Shown in pieces: positions 47,583-56,893 of a stretch of 64,000 nt of DNA. The translations under genes and the position numbers were made by a program. Under the pieces are notes generated by a model. It ran no database searches, had not been told where the DNA came from, and saw only the letters and a program-made list of their open reading frames with translations. Source of the stretch: Rufibacter hautae (GTDB taxonomy: Bacteria > Bacteroidota > Bacteroidia > Cytophagales > Hymenobacteraceae); contig NZ_VKKY01000001.1 of the NCBI RefSeq assembly GCF_008271695.1, positions 612,495 to 676,494 of the forward strand, read 5' to 3'. The stretch's first letter is position 1. Every line of letters begins with the position of its first letter.

Positions 47583-48878
47583 ATGAGAGCAGTTGCCCAG
47601 CACATATACAAGAAGTCATACTATTCTAAAGCTATTGAGTGGGGGAAGCTGATTACCCTTACCGGGTCGGCTCAGTTACTGGTGCAAATCACGGGGTTTC
47701 TGAGTGGTATCTTGGTTATACGGCTGCTCCCCACCCATGAGTATGCCCTTTATACACTGGCAAATACCATGCTGGGCACAATGACCATTTTAGCGGATGG
47801 GGGCATCTCTGCCGGCGTGATGGCCCAAGGAGGAAAGGTGTGGCAGAACCCTCAGCAACTGGGCATTGTCATCAACACAGGACTGGAGCTAAGAAGAAAG
47901 TTTGCGATTGGCAGCTTGGCTATCGCCGTACCCCTCCTGCTCTACCTGCTAAGGCACCACCAGGCAAGCTGGCTGATGGCGGCGTTGATCACAGCTAGTT
48001 TGATCCCTGCGTTTCTATCGGCGTTATCAGGTACCCTGCTTGAAACGGCCTTGAAGCTACGCCAGGATATTGCGCCCCTGCAGAAAAACCACATCCAGGT
48101 GAATTTAGGGAGGCTCGCCCTTATTGGCTTAACCATGTTTGCTTTTCCCTGGGCTTTTGTAGCCGTGCTAGCCGCTGGTGTACCTCAAATCTGGGCGAAC
48201 TTGAAGCTGCGTAGGCTATCTGCCCGTTACGCCGATTTGGGGCAAGAACCAGACCCAGCAACAAGGAAAGAGATCCTAACCTTCGTCTCCAGAATCCTTC
48301 CTGGTTCTATCTACTACTGTTTATCTGGTCAGTTAACGTTGTGGCTCATCTCCAGCTTTGGCACCACCGAAGCCGTTGCGCAGGTAGGTGCCATGAGCAG
48401 GTTATCATTGGTTTTGGTAGTAGTCCGGGTATTATTCAGTACGCTTACGTTCCCACGGTTTGCCCGGCTGCAACAAAACGCCAGACTACTTTTCAGCCGT
48501 TATGTCCAGCTTCAGCTCATGGTCACGCTGTTGAGCACCATGATACTGAGTGTAGTGTGGTTGTTTCCTTCTGAAGTGTTATGGATTTTAGGTAAAAACT
48601 ACACCAATCTGCAAGATGAGGTCTTTTTACAGATGACAGGAAGCTGCCTTGGCTTGATCTCTACCATATCGTATGGTTTATACACAAGCAGGGGCTGGGC
48701 AATCAATCCTTTTCTTTCCATCCCTCTCAATGTCCTTTCTCTGGTAGCAGGAGCTTTCCTTTTCGATGTGGCTTCTCTGCATGGTATTTTGTTATTCAAC
48801 ATTTTCGTTGCCTTTGTTCAGGTACTCATCAACACCGTTTTCAGCATCTTGAAAATCTCCCAAGCTAACCCTACATAA
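47583..48878 (+). CDS. Oligosaccharide flippase (Wzx-like)
   Basis: Integral membrane protein of 431 residues with about 12 hydrophobic segments, of the polysaccharide-transporter (MOP) type. N-terminal ITLTGSAQLLVQITGFLSGILVIRLLPTHEYALY is the usual start of this family (first TM pair), with WxxPLLxYLL-type TM segments and a final cluster of TMs (GILLFNIFVAFVQVLINTVF). It should flip undecaprenyl-linked repeat units to the periplasm. No signs of truncation. Confidence 0.9.
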   Translation: MRAVAQHIYKKSYYSKAIEWGKLITLTGSAQLLVQITGFLSGILVIRLLPTHEYALYTLANTMLGTMTILADGGISAGVMAQGGKVWQNPQQLGIVINTGLELRRKFAIGSLAIAVPLLLYLLRHHQASWLMAALITASLIPAFLSALSGTLLETALKLRQDIAPLQKNHIQVNLGRLALIGLTMFAFPWAFVAVLAAGVPQIWANLKLRRLSARYADLGQEPDPATRKEILTFVSRILPGSIYYCLSGQLTLWLISSFGTTEAVAQVGAMSRLSLVLVVVRVLFSTLTFPRFARLQQNARLLFSRYVQLQLMVTLLSTMILSVVWLFPSEVLWILGKNYTNLQDEVFLQMTGSCLGLISTISYGLYTSRGWAINPFLSIPLNVLSLVAGAFLFDVASLHGILLFNIFVAFVQVLINTVFSILKISQANPT

Positions 48879-48978
48879 CCCGCCCAACCAATTACTTTTA
48901 GCTCTCCACTATTGTATAAACCTATACAAGGCAGCCCATAGCTCACCCGCTTGATTCATAAAATTACTTCTAATTGAC

Positions 48979-49743
48979 ATGAATAAAGATACCCAAATCA
49001 TCATGCCTGTGGCCCCTTCCAAAGTGCTATCGTTTTTGATAAAAACTACTTTGGTGCTAGTGGCATTAAACCTTGTTGCCTGCTATCTGAGAAATGTACT
49101 GGGCTACGAGTCTGTTTTCACTTTCATTCAAAAGTTTTACATGGACAGTGAGGGAAACGTACCTGCTTTCTTTTCAACTTCCATCTTATTCTTTTCCGCC
49201 TTCTTATTCTTTTTGATTTCCAAAGCGAAGAAATCAACCGGAGACCCTTTCTACAAACATTGGGCAGGACTCTCCTTTATATTTTGCCTTCTGGCGTGTG
49301 ACGAGGGTTTTCAACTTCATGAAATGCTCTCTATTCCGTTGAACACGCTAAAGCTCACCGGCATTTTCTTATTTTCCTGGGTACTGGGAGCTGGCGTGTT
49401 AGTGGCCATTTTCAGCATAGCCTACATCAAGTTTCTGTTGTCTCTCCCCCTCAAGTATAGCCGTAACTTCTTTCTGGCCGGTCTTATTTTTATTTCAGGC
49501 ACCCTGGGGATGGAAATGTTGGGCGGCTGGATTGTAGAAAACTACGGAAGAGAAGGCATCACCTATTCCATCGTATTCACCATTGAGGAGACGCTGGAGA
49601 TAACCGGCATCATTCTTCTGATCAATACGCTGCTGCAATACACCCAGGAACATCTGCAATCCCTTTCCTTCACTTTTGACAAAAAGACCCCTGAAACAGA
49701 GCGAGCCAAAACAGAGACCGCTGTACTAGAACCGGCCCTGTAA
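48979..49743 (+). CDS. Six-TM membrane protein of unknown function
   Basis: Protein of 254 residues with about six membrane segments (approximately 18-38, 64-82, 92-110, 122-147, 163-183 and 195-218). Unusual acidic and His residues fall in or near membrane segments: ACDEGFQLHE around 110-119, GMEMLGG near 180 and TIEETLEITGI near 200. The last 35 residues are a charged cytosolic tail. I do not recognise a family. Its place between the flippase and a GT4 gene suggests a role in polymer assembly or modification. A conserved membrane enzyme with metal or lipid chemistry is conceivable but unproven. Confidence 0.8.
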   Translation: MNKDTQIIMPVAPSKVLSFLIKTTLVLVALNLVACYLRNVLGYESVFTFIQKFYMDSEGNVPAFFSTSILFFSAFLFFLISKAKKSTGDPFYKHWAGLSFIFCLLACDEGFQLHEMLSIPLNTLKLTGIFLFSWVLGAGVLVAIFSIAYIKFLLSLPLKYSRNFFLAGLIFISGTLGMEMLGGWIVENYGREGITYSIVFTIEETLEITGIILLINTLLQYTQEHLQSLSFTFDKKTPETERAKTETAVLEPAL

Positions 49744-49871
49744 ACAAGCAAAGCATCAGGTCCTGGATGCAGACCAGGCTTTCTGCCAAACAACCTTATT
49801 CGCTTTTAAGGGAATTGTATGCTTCCTCACCAAAATGAGCCCAAAGGCTAACCCAATTTTATAGTACTAAG

Positions 49872-51002
49872 ATGAGAGTAGTTTTCCTTTGCGGCTCCCT
49901 GGAACCAGACTGCGATGGTGTGGGCGATTACACCCGTCGTCTTGCCGGAGAATTGATTCGGCAGGCCCACCAGGTAACAGTTATTGCACTAAACGATAAG
50001 TATTGCTCCGCACCGCTACTAGAAACACAAATAGCCAGCGGCATCTCGATACAGGTTGTGCGACTACCCACAGGCCTTTCAAACCAAACCCGGTTCTCTA
50101 TCGCAAGAGAGCATCTGGAGGAGTTTGCGCCCGATTGTATAAGCCTACAATACGTGCCCTTTGCTTTTCATGACAAAGGATTACCCTTTTTCATGAATCT
50201 ATTTTTAAAAGAACTGACAAAAGGAAGCAAACTCCATATCATGTTCCATGAACTATGGGTAGGGGTTGACGGTGAAGTGGGTTTTAAAAGGAGTTTGCTA
50301 AAACAAGCCCAAAAACTCCTGATCAAGGATCTGCTCAGAAGGACAACTCCTGATCACATTACCACCACCATTGACATCTACAAAAAACAGCTTCCGCAGC
50401 CTAAAACCAGACTTCTCCCCTTGTTTGGGAACATACCCATTGTTCCTGTAGATGGCTATGCCAGAAAGCAGGAAGACCACTTGAGAATAGCCCATTTTGG
50501 AAGTTTCACCGGTTTGCTGGATGATTTCAGATCTCAGGTTTTGTTTTTGTCTAAAGCAGCCCACTCCAAAGGATTGAAGGCAGAATTGGTCGCCTTTGGT
50601 GAGGGAGGTCCTCACGCAGAAGCCGCCCTAACTGCTGCCTCCCTTGTTCTGGGGAAGGGCAACGTACATGAACTAGGCCGTTTACCGCCCCCTGAAATCT
50701 CCTTGCAACTGCAGTTAGCGGACGTGGGCATTTCCAGGTCTGACTTTATCCTATCAGGTAAAAGCGGCGCAACCTTGGCAATGCTGGAGCATGGGCTCCC
50801 GGTTTTACTTAGAGGGAAAATGCCCCTGGAAATCCTGGACCCCGCTTCCACCGGCTTGTTCACAGACCAACTGCTTTTCTGTGATTCGGGATTTGAAGCT
50901 GTTTTCGCAAAAAAAGCCCCAAAACCCAGATTACAGGTAGTAGCCCAGAAATATATTGAATTCTTAAATCAGGCGGAGTTTGCCCGTAAGGTTAGCTCTT
51001 GA
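49872..51002 (+). CDS. GT4 family glycosyltransferase
   Basis: Protein of 376 residues with a GT-B fold. N-terminal Rossmann domain (MRVVFLCGSLEPDCDGVGDYTRRLAGELIRQ, typical Gly-rich acceptor loop) and a C-terminal domain with GEGGPHAEAA, ELGRLPPPEISLQLQLADVGIS and a truncated-looking final helix. The usual GT4 ExxxxxE near the end is not obvious (GKSGATLAMLEHGLPVLLR in its place). Codons for residues about 343-352 coincide with a copy of the dispersed palindrome (50898-50925), which may have been inserted into the gene. Starts 13 bp before the next gene's end region; co-transcribed. Confidence 0.85.
   Translation: MRVVFLCGSLEPDCDGVGDYTRRLAGELIRQAHQVTVIALNDKYCSAPLLETQIASGISIQVVRLPTGLSNQTRFSIAREHLEEFAPDCISLQYVPFAFHDKGLPFFMNLFLKELTKGSKLHIMFHELWVGVDGEVGFKRSLLKQAQKLLIKDLLRRTTPDHITTTIDIYKKQLPQPKTRLLPLFGNIPIVPVDGYARKQEDHLRIAHFGSFTGLLDDFRSQVLFLSKAAHSKGLKAELVAFGEGGPHAEAALTAASLVLGKGNVHELGRLPPPEISLQLQLADVGISRSDFILSGKSGATLAMLEHGLPVLLRGKMPLEILDPASTGLFTDQLLFCDSGFEAVFAKKAPKPRLQVVAQKYIEFLNQAEFARKVSS
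50898..50925 (+). repeat. Copy of dispersed palindrome inside GT4 coding sequence
   Basis: GCTGTTTTCGCAAAAAAAGC then CCCAAAAC has the inner TTTTC/AAAA arms and the AAAAC outer arm of the intergenic family, but lies in frame inside the 3' end of the GT4 gene (coding AVFAKKAPKP). Confidence 0.45.
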
Positions 51003-51015
51003 AATATAGTAAGCC

Positions 51016-51918
51016 ATGCTTGGTCAACCCTTAAAAGAGAATGCGATTGCCATTGTAGTGAATCAGGATTTTGCACGCTATGCGAAGACGTTAATCAACT
51101 CCATTAATAAGAATTGGGTGAATCACCCACCAATTCTTTTATTTCTAACCCCAGATGTGGATAGGGAGTTGGAGGACTTTTTCTCTCTTCTTCCAAAAGT
51201 AACTCCAAAACGCTTCAACCCTCAAGAGTTTGAATACCGTGAACTGCTTGTAGATAAGAATGAAAAGTTTGAATCTAAATCTTTCAATGATGCCGGCTTC
51301 TTCATCGTGAATTTCTGGAGCAATCTGTTCTCAGAATACAACAACATCTTGGTGTTGGATGCAGACATGTTGGTACTGAAAGATTTGAGTGCCCTCATGG
51401 AGGATGATTCCTTTCTGGGGATAAGCGCTGCCAATGAACGGATTCTACCTGTATTCTCTTTCAACCGCCCCCTGCTGAAGAAGTCTTTTGGCCTGGCAAA
51501 TGCCTATTTCAAGGCATTGACCATGGGTATCTTCTTACCTCCGTTCGCCTCCATGAACTCAGGCGTATTAAGGATTGGCCCTAAAGACAGAACCCCAGAT
51601 AAATACCGGGCGCTGCTAAAGATCTTAAAGGAGTTCAGGGCCAGCACCGCCAGTGACCAGGAAATTATTTACCTCTGGATGCAGAAATTCAACAAGCCCC
51701 TATCCTTTGATTTTAGGATGAATTTTCAGGCAAGGTTTTTTAATGCCATAGAAAATAACGATATTCCAATAAGATTTAGGAGAAAAATAATAGAAGCCTC
51801 CCAAGACGTACACATCCTACACTTCAACGGGGCAAAACCAGACAACCCAGACTTCCTACACCACCCTTGGACCAAAGACCGGCATGATTTGGTAGCGTTA
51901 TTTAACAGTTATTCTTAA
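51016..51918 (+). CDS. GT8-like glycosyltransferase
   Basis: Protein of 300 residues, GT-A fold. The metal-binding DAD is in NILVLDADMLVLKDL (residues about 113-127), followed by FASMNSGVLRI and SDQEIIYLWMQKFNK, and a late VHILHFNGAKPDNPD, all typical of GT8/glycogenin-like enzymes. No signal peptide. It starts 13 bp after the preceding GT4. Probably adds a hexose to the lipid-linked unit. Confidence 0.88.
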   Translation: MLGQPLKENAIAIVVNQDFARYAKTLINSINKNWVNHPPILLFLTPDVDRELEDFFSLLPKVTPKRFNPQEFEYRELLVDKNEKFESKSFNDAGFFIVNFWSNLFSEYNNILVLDADMLVLKDLSALMEDDSFLGISAANERILPVFSFNRPLLKKSFGLANAYFKALTMGIFLPPFASMNSGVLRIGPKDRTPDKYRALLKILKEFRASTASDQEIIYLWMQKFNKPLSFDFRMNFQARFFNAIENNDIPIRFRRKIIEASQDVHILHFNGAKPDNPDFLHHPWTKDRHDLVALFNSYS

Positions 51919-52006
51919 AACAAGCCAAAAACACCCTTCCCCTATTCTATCCATAGAAGTAAGTTCTTACTTATATCAAATTCTATCCTTTTATAAATTA
52001 TTCCTT

Positions 52007-53035
52007 ATGAAGTATTACTACCAGATTGAGGGAGACCTCAGGAATAATATTGGAGATGTCTTACAAGGCATGGTGGCTAAGAATTTCTTACCTACAAATG
52101 CTTTGGTGGTAAACCGAGAAGCTATGGCAGAAATTGATGCTGCAGAACCGGGGCTACTGGTGGCCAATGGCTGGTACATGCATTCCTTTGACAAGTTTCC
52201 TCCTCCAGAGAACATACAACCGGTCTACGTTTCTGTTCACATTGCCCAATCAGAATTATTATCAAATAGAAAAGTCAGAGACCATTTCAAGAAACATGCC
52301 CCCATTGGGTGCCGGGATGCGAAAACCCTGAAACTGTTTCTGGGATGGGGCATTCCCGCTTACTACTCCAGTTGCTTAACAATCACCACCGCTAAAAGAG
52401 CCCCCATTAATACCACCGGGAAAGGCGAAGTTCTGCTCGTTGACAACATTGACCACCCCATTCCTGAGAAGGTAAAACAGAAGTTAGAGGGTTTGCTAGG
52501 CACTTCTATGGTTAGGGTTTCCCATGACCCGCCAGATGTAAGCGGAACCATCCAGGAATTCATGCAAAAATCAGAACCCCACATGAATTCGCTTCTTGAA
52601 AGATATTGCAGGGCAGCCCTGGTGGTAACCACCAAAATACATTGCGCATTGCCCTGCCTTGGAATGGGCGCTAATGTGATGCTGATCCATCCTAATCCTT
52701 CAGACCCAAGGTTGGCCACCGTAGCAGAGTTCCTGGATATTGTTTCCTATGAAGAGGTGCTGGCCGCTGACTCCTTCTCCAAACCAGTTGTCAACCTGGC
52801 AGCCTTGACCAAAAAGAAAGAGTTTCTTTCTTCCATTGTAACTAAGTCTGTGGCTATGGGAGGCAATGTCATGCAAAGCCCAGATACGGCAGAACTCCAG
52901 AAAATAAAGCAGAGGGCTTCATTGATGGCTCGGCTTTACAGAATGGGTGTTAAGGCGGCGTGTACATCAGGGTTAGCGAACGAGCAAATGAAAAGGGTTT
53001 TCAGTGAAAGAGCCCTTGAGCATATTAACTCATAG
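52007..53035 (+). CDS. Polysaccharide pyruvyl transferase family protein
   Basis: Protein of 342 residues of the CsaB/WcaK type. N-terminal NNIGDVLQGMVAKNFLP and GLLVANGWYM, a central PIGCRDAKTLKLFLGWGIPAYYSSC (family hallmark around residues 105-125) and TKIHCALPCLGMGANVMLI in the C-terminal half. It adds a pyruvate ketal from phosphoenolpyruvate to a sugar, giving the polymer negative charge. It follows the GT8 gene by about 90 bp, with a short AT-rich spacer. Confidence 0.9.
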   Translation: MKYYYQIEGDLRNNIGDVLQGMVAKNFLPTNALVVNREAMAEIDAAEPGLLVANGWYMHSFDKFPPPENIQPVYVSVHIAQSELLSNRKVRDHFKKHAPIGCRDAKTLKLFLGWGIPAYYSSCLTITTAKRAPINTTGKGEVLLVDNIDHPIPEKVKQKLEGLLGTSMVRVSHDPPDVSGTIQEFMQKSEPHMNSLLERYCRAALVVTTKIHCALPCLGMGANVMLIHPNPSDPRLATVAEFLDIVSYEEVLAADSFSKPVVNLAALTKKKEFLSSIVTKSVAMGGNVMQSPDTAELQKIKQRASLMARLYRMGVKAACTSGLANEQMKRVFSERALEHINS

Positions 53036-53068
53036 CTCTTTTAGAGAAGGGGCAATAATAGGAGGACC

Positions 53069-54148
53069 ATGAAAAAGATAGTTGTTTATTCCACTCAGCT
53101 TTTACCCACCGGCGGAATAGAAAGCCATCTTCTTGAATTCTGCCAGAAAATGAGCGACAAGTCTGTCATCATTGACCTGATTGTCCTAAACTCCAGGATA
53201 CCTCCAGCCACTGAGGAACTATACCGTGCCAAATGCCGGAACGTTTTTCTGGGCCAGAACAAATCTTCGGCAGAAAGACTCATCTGGCTGGTCTCCGTGG
53301 CTCTTAAATTGAAGTCTAACCAGTATGATGCCCTTTACACCAACGGTCAGGGAGAAAGCATTGGTGTTTTACCTAAACTGTTGAGAATAAAAGGAACCTG
53401 GGTTCACCACCATCATACTGCGGGAGACAAAGAAGACCAGGCCACTTGGGGAAACCAGTATGTAAGCACCCTCAAGAAAGCCGATACCGTGATCGCCTGC
53501 TCGAACAGGAATGCCATGGAGATGTCGGCCGCTTTAAGCCGGACCATTGACACTATCCCTTGCCTATCCCGGGAGATTAAGGTAGAACCGCTTCCGCTGG
53601 CCAAAAACGGAAAGATAAAACTAGGCTACTATGGCCGCCTGATTCCGGAAAAAGGCATTGACCTGTTGTGCAAGCTAAGTGAAGAACCTGCTTTAGGGGA
53701 TGTTGAATTTCATATATGGGGAAAAGGAGAAGCCTATCCGTTCTCCTACTTTGAAAATTTCCCAAGAGTGCGGTACCACGGCCCTTTCTCTGGTGTAACA
53801 GAACTTAAAAAGGTCTTGAGTTTACTGGATGGCTTTTTGCTGCTTTCCGTGCACCCCGAGGGATTGCCAATAAGCCTTTTGGAAGTGATGAGTGCCGGCA
53901 CTCCCTGGTTAGCGACAGACCGTGGCGGGGTTCCTGATATTGCCTGTGATCCTGTTTCAACCAGAGTGATCCCGGCAAGTTCAGATTATCAACAGATCAA
54001 GAAATCGGTGGAGCTGTTCGCAGCCGATCTTGCGGCAGGCAAAATCTCAAAAGAAACCCAGAAACGGCTCTACGCTGAAAAGTTTTCCGCCCCTGCGGTC
54101 GTGCAGAGATGGAAGGAAGCATTGAAACTGAATTTAACCCCTAATTAG
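53069..54148 (+). CDS. GT4 family glycosyltransferase
   Basis: Protein of 359 residues with the GT-B fold: TGGIESHLLEFCQKM acceptor loop, WVHHHHTAG near 110, and the donor half YYGRLIPEKGIDLLCKL, then HPEGLPISLLEVMSAGTPWLATDRGG with the GT4 Glu pair. It transfers a sugar from a nucleotide donor on the cytosolic side. A good ribosome-binding-like purine run (GGAGGACC) precedes the ATG at 53069. The next gene follows by 12 bp. Confidence 0.92.
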   Translation: MKKIVVYSTQLLPTGGIESHLLEFCQKMSDKSVIIDLIVLNSRIPPATEELYRAKCRNVFLGQNKSSAERLIWLVSVALKLKSNQYDALYTNGQGESIGVLPKLLRIKGTWVHHHHTAGDKEDQATWGNQYVSTLKKADTVIACSNRNAMEMSAALSRTIDTIPCLSREIKVEPLPLAKNGKIKLGYYGRLIPEKGIDLLCKLSEEPALGDVEFHIWGKGEAYPFSYFENFPRVRYHGPFSGVTELKKVLSLLDGFLLLSVHPEGLPISLLEVMSAGTPWLATDRGGVPDIACDPVSTRVIPASSDYQQIKKSVELFAADLAAGKISKETQKRLYAEKFSAPAVVQRWKEALKLNLTPN

Positions 54149-54160
54149 CGCTCAGGTCCC

Positions 54161-55399
54161 GTGGTTATTCTATCCCATCCAACAGGTAATGCAAACGTAC
54201 GGGCAGCGGCGCTCGGCTTTCAGGAAGCGGGCATGCTTTCTGAATTCAGAACCTCTATCGCTTCTTTTCCCGGGAGTGCCTTGGATAGCGTTGGCGGAAT
54301 TGGCCCATTGAAGGAAATACGAAGAAGACGGTTTGACCTCAGCTTGAAAACGGTCACCAAAACCTGGCCGTGGATGGAAGCAGGTCGGCTTCTGGCTACA
54401 AAGGCAGGTCTTTCTCCTTTCACGCAACACGAGACCGGCCCGTTCTGCATTGATTCGGTTTACCGCAAATTTGATAACCACGTAGCGTCCAAAATAACCT
54501 CCGGCCTGAAAAAGGGAGCAAAGGCGGTCTATGCCTTTGAAGACGGGGCTTTGGATTCGTTTAAAAAGGCAAAGAACCTACACCTCCACTGCCTATACGA
54601 TCTGCCCATTGGGTATTGGAGAACCGCCAGAAGACTGTTGGAAAACGAGCGGCTCCAAAAACCTGAATGGGCCTCTACCCTAAAAGGCCTTCAGGACTCA
54701 GAAGAAAAGCTTGCCCGAAAAGACGAAGAACTACGGTTGGCCGACCGGATTTTTGTAGCCAGCCAATTTACCGCCAAAACGTTACAAGACTATCCTGGCC
54801 CTCTCGCCCCCATAGAAATCATCCCCTACGGTTTTCCTCCAGTCGTAAACGGCAGGGATTATCGCTCTGGCTCCGGAAGCAAACGGTTGAAGTTGCTGTT
54901 TGTAGGTGGACTTTCCCAGCGGAAGGGCATCGCTGATTTGTTTGCCGCCGTGGCCCCTCTAGAAAAGCATGTGGAATTGACCATTGTAGGGCGAAAACCC
55001 AGCACAAACTGCCCTGCGTTAGATGCCGCTTTGGCAAAACACCGCTGGATTCCCAGTTTATCGCATCCAGATGTCTTGTCCCTTATGCGCACCCAAGACG
55101 CCCTTGTTTTCCCCTCTCTTTTCGAAGGGTTTGGTCTGGTAATTTCAGAAGCCATGTCTCAGGGTACCCCAGTTATCACCACTGAAAGAACGGCTGGCCC
55201 TGATCTTATCACCCATGATCATTCTGGCTGGCTGGTGGCGGCAGGTTCTGCAGATGCCCTAAGAGCATCTATTGAAAAACTCATCGGGCACCCAAACACC
55301 ATCCAATCTGCGGGGAGGGCAGCCATGGAAACCGCTCGCAAACGACCTTGGGAGGTTTACGGCAGAGAACTGGCTAAGGCAGTCTTGAATTACAATTAG
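54161..55399 (+). CDS. GT4 family glycosyltransferase (GTG start)
   Basis: Protein of 412 residues beginning with GTG (VVILSHPTGNANVRAAALGF), the only sensible start: it lies 12 bp after the previous stop and puts the acceptor Rossmann strand at the N-terminus. Long middle helices (EEKLARKDEELRLAD), then the donor half FVGGLSQRKGIADL, SLFEGFGLVISEAMSQGTPVITTERT and HDHSGWLV. A standard GT4 enzyme, likely part of the same operon. Confidence 0.9.
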   Translation: MVILSHPTGNANVRAAALGFQEAGMLSEFRTSIASFPGSALDSVGGIGPLKEIRRRRFDLSLKTVTKTWPWMEAGRLLATKAGLSPFTQHETGPFCIDSVYRKFDNHVASKITSGLKKGAKAVYAFEDGALDSFKKAKNLHLHCLYDLPIGYWRTARRLLENERLQKPEWASTLKGLQDSEEKLARKDEELRLADRIFVASQFTAKTLQDYPGPLAPIEIIPYGFPPVVNGRDYRSGSGSKRLKLLFVGGLSQRKGIADLFAAVAPLEKHVELTIVGRKPSTNCPALDAALAKHRWIPSLSHPDVLSLMRTQDALVFPSLFEGFGLVISEAMSQGTPVITTERTAGPDLITHDHSGWLVAAGSADALRASIEKLIGHPNTIQSAGRAAMETARKRPWEVYGRELAKAVLNYN

Positions 55400-55414
55400 G
55401 TTTATCTCAGCAAT

Positions 55415-56788
55415 ATGCGTGCTTATACCAGAAATCCGCGGGGCCTTCTAGATACCCAGGCTGCAACCCTAGAGAGCCTTCCCTTTAGAGCAAACCCGGC
55501 GTTGCCAGCATCAGACCAACTGCTGAAGAAGGCAATATGGCTTTACTTCATTCTGCTCATCTTTGAAGGTGCCATTCGTAAATGGGTGTTCCCGGGTTTG
55601 GCAACTCCCCTGTTGATTGTTCGGGATCCTATTGCGCTTCTGATAGTGGCAAAGACCCTGCACCGGGGCCTGTTTCCCTTTCACCCTTACTTGATTGTCC
55701 CCGTGCTGATTGGCATTACTAGCATATTCACCGCTACCTTTCTGGGTCATGGAAATATGATGGTCGCCTTGTACGGAGCCCGTATTTTCCTGCTGCATTT
55801 TCCAATGATGTTTGCCATTGGACGGCTCTTCAACCAGGACGATGTGATTAAAATTGGGAAAGTGACTCTGTGGATGGCCATTCCCATGGCGTTTTTGATT
55901 GCTTTACAGTTTTATAGCCCACAAACGGCCTGGGTAAACAGAGGCGTGGGAGGAGATGTAGCGGGTGCGGGCTTTAGCGGCGCATTAGGGTATCTCCGGC
56001 CACCGGGCACTTTCTCGTTTACCAACGGACTCACCCTCTTTTACGGCTTTGTGGCCTCCTTTATTATTTACTTCTGGTTCAATACCGATAAGATAAATAA
56101 ACTCATTTTGATTGGGGCTACCTCTGCTCTTCTTGCTGCTATTCCGCTTTCTATCAGCCGAGGCTTATTTTTTCAGATTGGGGTAAGTCTGATTTTTGCC
56201 ATTACAGCGGTTTCACGCAAACCTAAATATGCAGGCAAGTTTGTCCTTGCCAGTATTGGTATTGGCATCACCCTCTTGTTGCTAAGCCAGACCAGCTTTT
56301 TTGAAACAGCCACAGTGGCATTCACCACCCGCTTTGAGCTTGCTACAACCAATGAAGATGGCTTGGAAGGCGTATTGCTAGACCGGTATTTGGGTGGCCT
56401 GATTGGCTCCTTCAAAGACAATCAAGATCTACCCTTCTTTGGGTATGGGGTTGGAATGGGCACCAACGTAGGAAGTATGCTTCTTTCAGGAAGCAAAACC
56501 TTCCTGATCTCAGAAGGGGAATGGGGAAGATTAATTGGAGAGTTAGGGCTTTTCTTGGGCTTGGCTGTTATTCTGATCAGATTGGGGTTTTCACTTAAAA
56601 TCGCGATAGCTGCCTATAGAAAGTTGGTGGCAGGAGACTTACTGCCTTGGATGCTTTTGAGCTTCGGCTTATTGATCGTACCCCAGGGGCAGTGGGCCCA
56701 GCCTTCTGCCCTCGGCTTCTCTACCCTTATCGGAGGTTTGATGATAGCCTCCCTTAGGCCTTCAAAAAGCAAAGCTCTCCTTCCTTAA
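55415..56788 (+). CDS. O-antigen ligase/polymerase-like membrane protein (Wzy-type)
   Basis: Integral membrane protein of 457 residues with about ten TM segments and a large periplasmic loop (about 285-345, RFELATTNEDGLEGVLLDRY, then FGYGVGMGTNVG). A GR/SRG-type motif (SISRGLF) follows a TM, as in Wzy/WaaL families. It should polymerise the repeat units at the periplasmic face after flipping by Wzx. It starts 15 bp after the previous GT4 gene. Confidence 0.88.
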   Translation: MRAYTRNPRGLLDTQAATLESLPFRANPALPASDQLLKKAIWLYFILLIFEGAIRKWVFPGLATPLLIVRDPIALLIVAKTLHRGLFPFHPYLIVPVLIGITSIFTATFLGHGNMMVALYGARIFLLHFPMMFAIGRLFNQDDVIKIGKVTLWMAIPMAFLIALQFYSPQTAWVNRGVGGDVAGAGFSGALGYLRPPGTFSFTNGLTLFYGFVASFIIYFWFNTDKINKLILIGATSALLAAIPLSISRGLFFQIGVSLIFAITAVSRKPKYAGKFVLASIGIGITLLLLSQTSFFETATVAFTTRFELATTNEDGLEGVLLDRYLGGLIGSFKDNQDLPFFGYGVGMGTNVGSMLLSGSKTFLISEGEWGRLIGELGLFLGLAVILIRLGFSLKIAIAAYRKLVAGDLLPWMLLSFGLLIVPQGQWAQPSALGFSTLIGGLMIASLRPSKSKALLP

Positions 56789-56893
56789 GAGCCCCATAAA
56801 AGGGAGCATGTTTATTCTTGGCTGCTCTGGATAGTAAAGACTTACTCCAAGTTGGCTATAAAAGAAGCCAGCACTCACCTTAACTAGAAGAAT

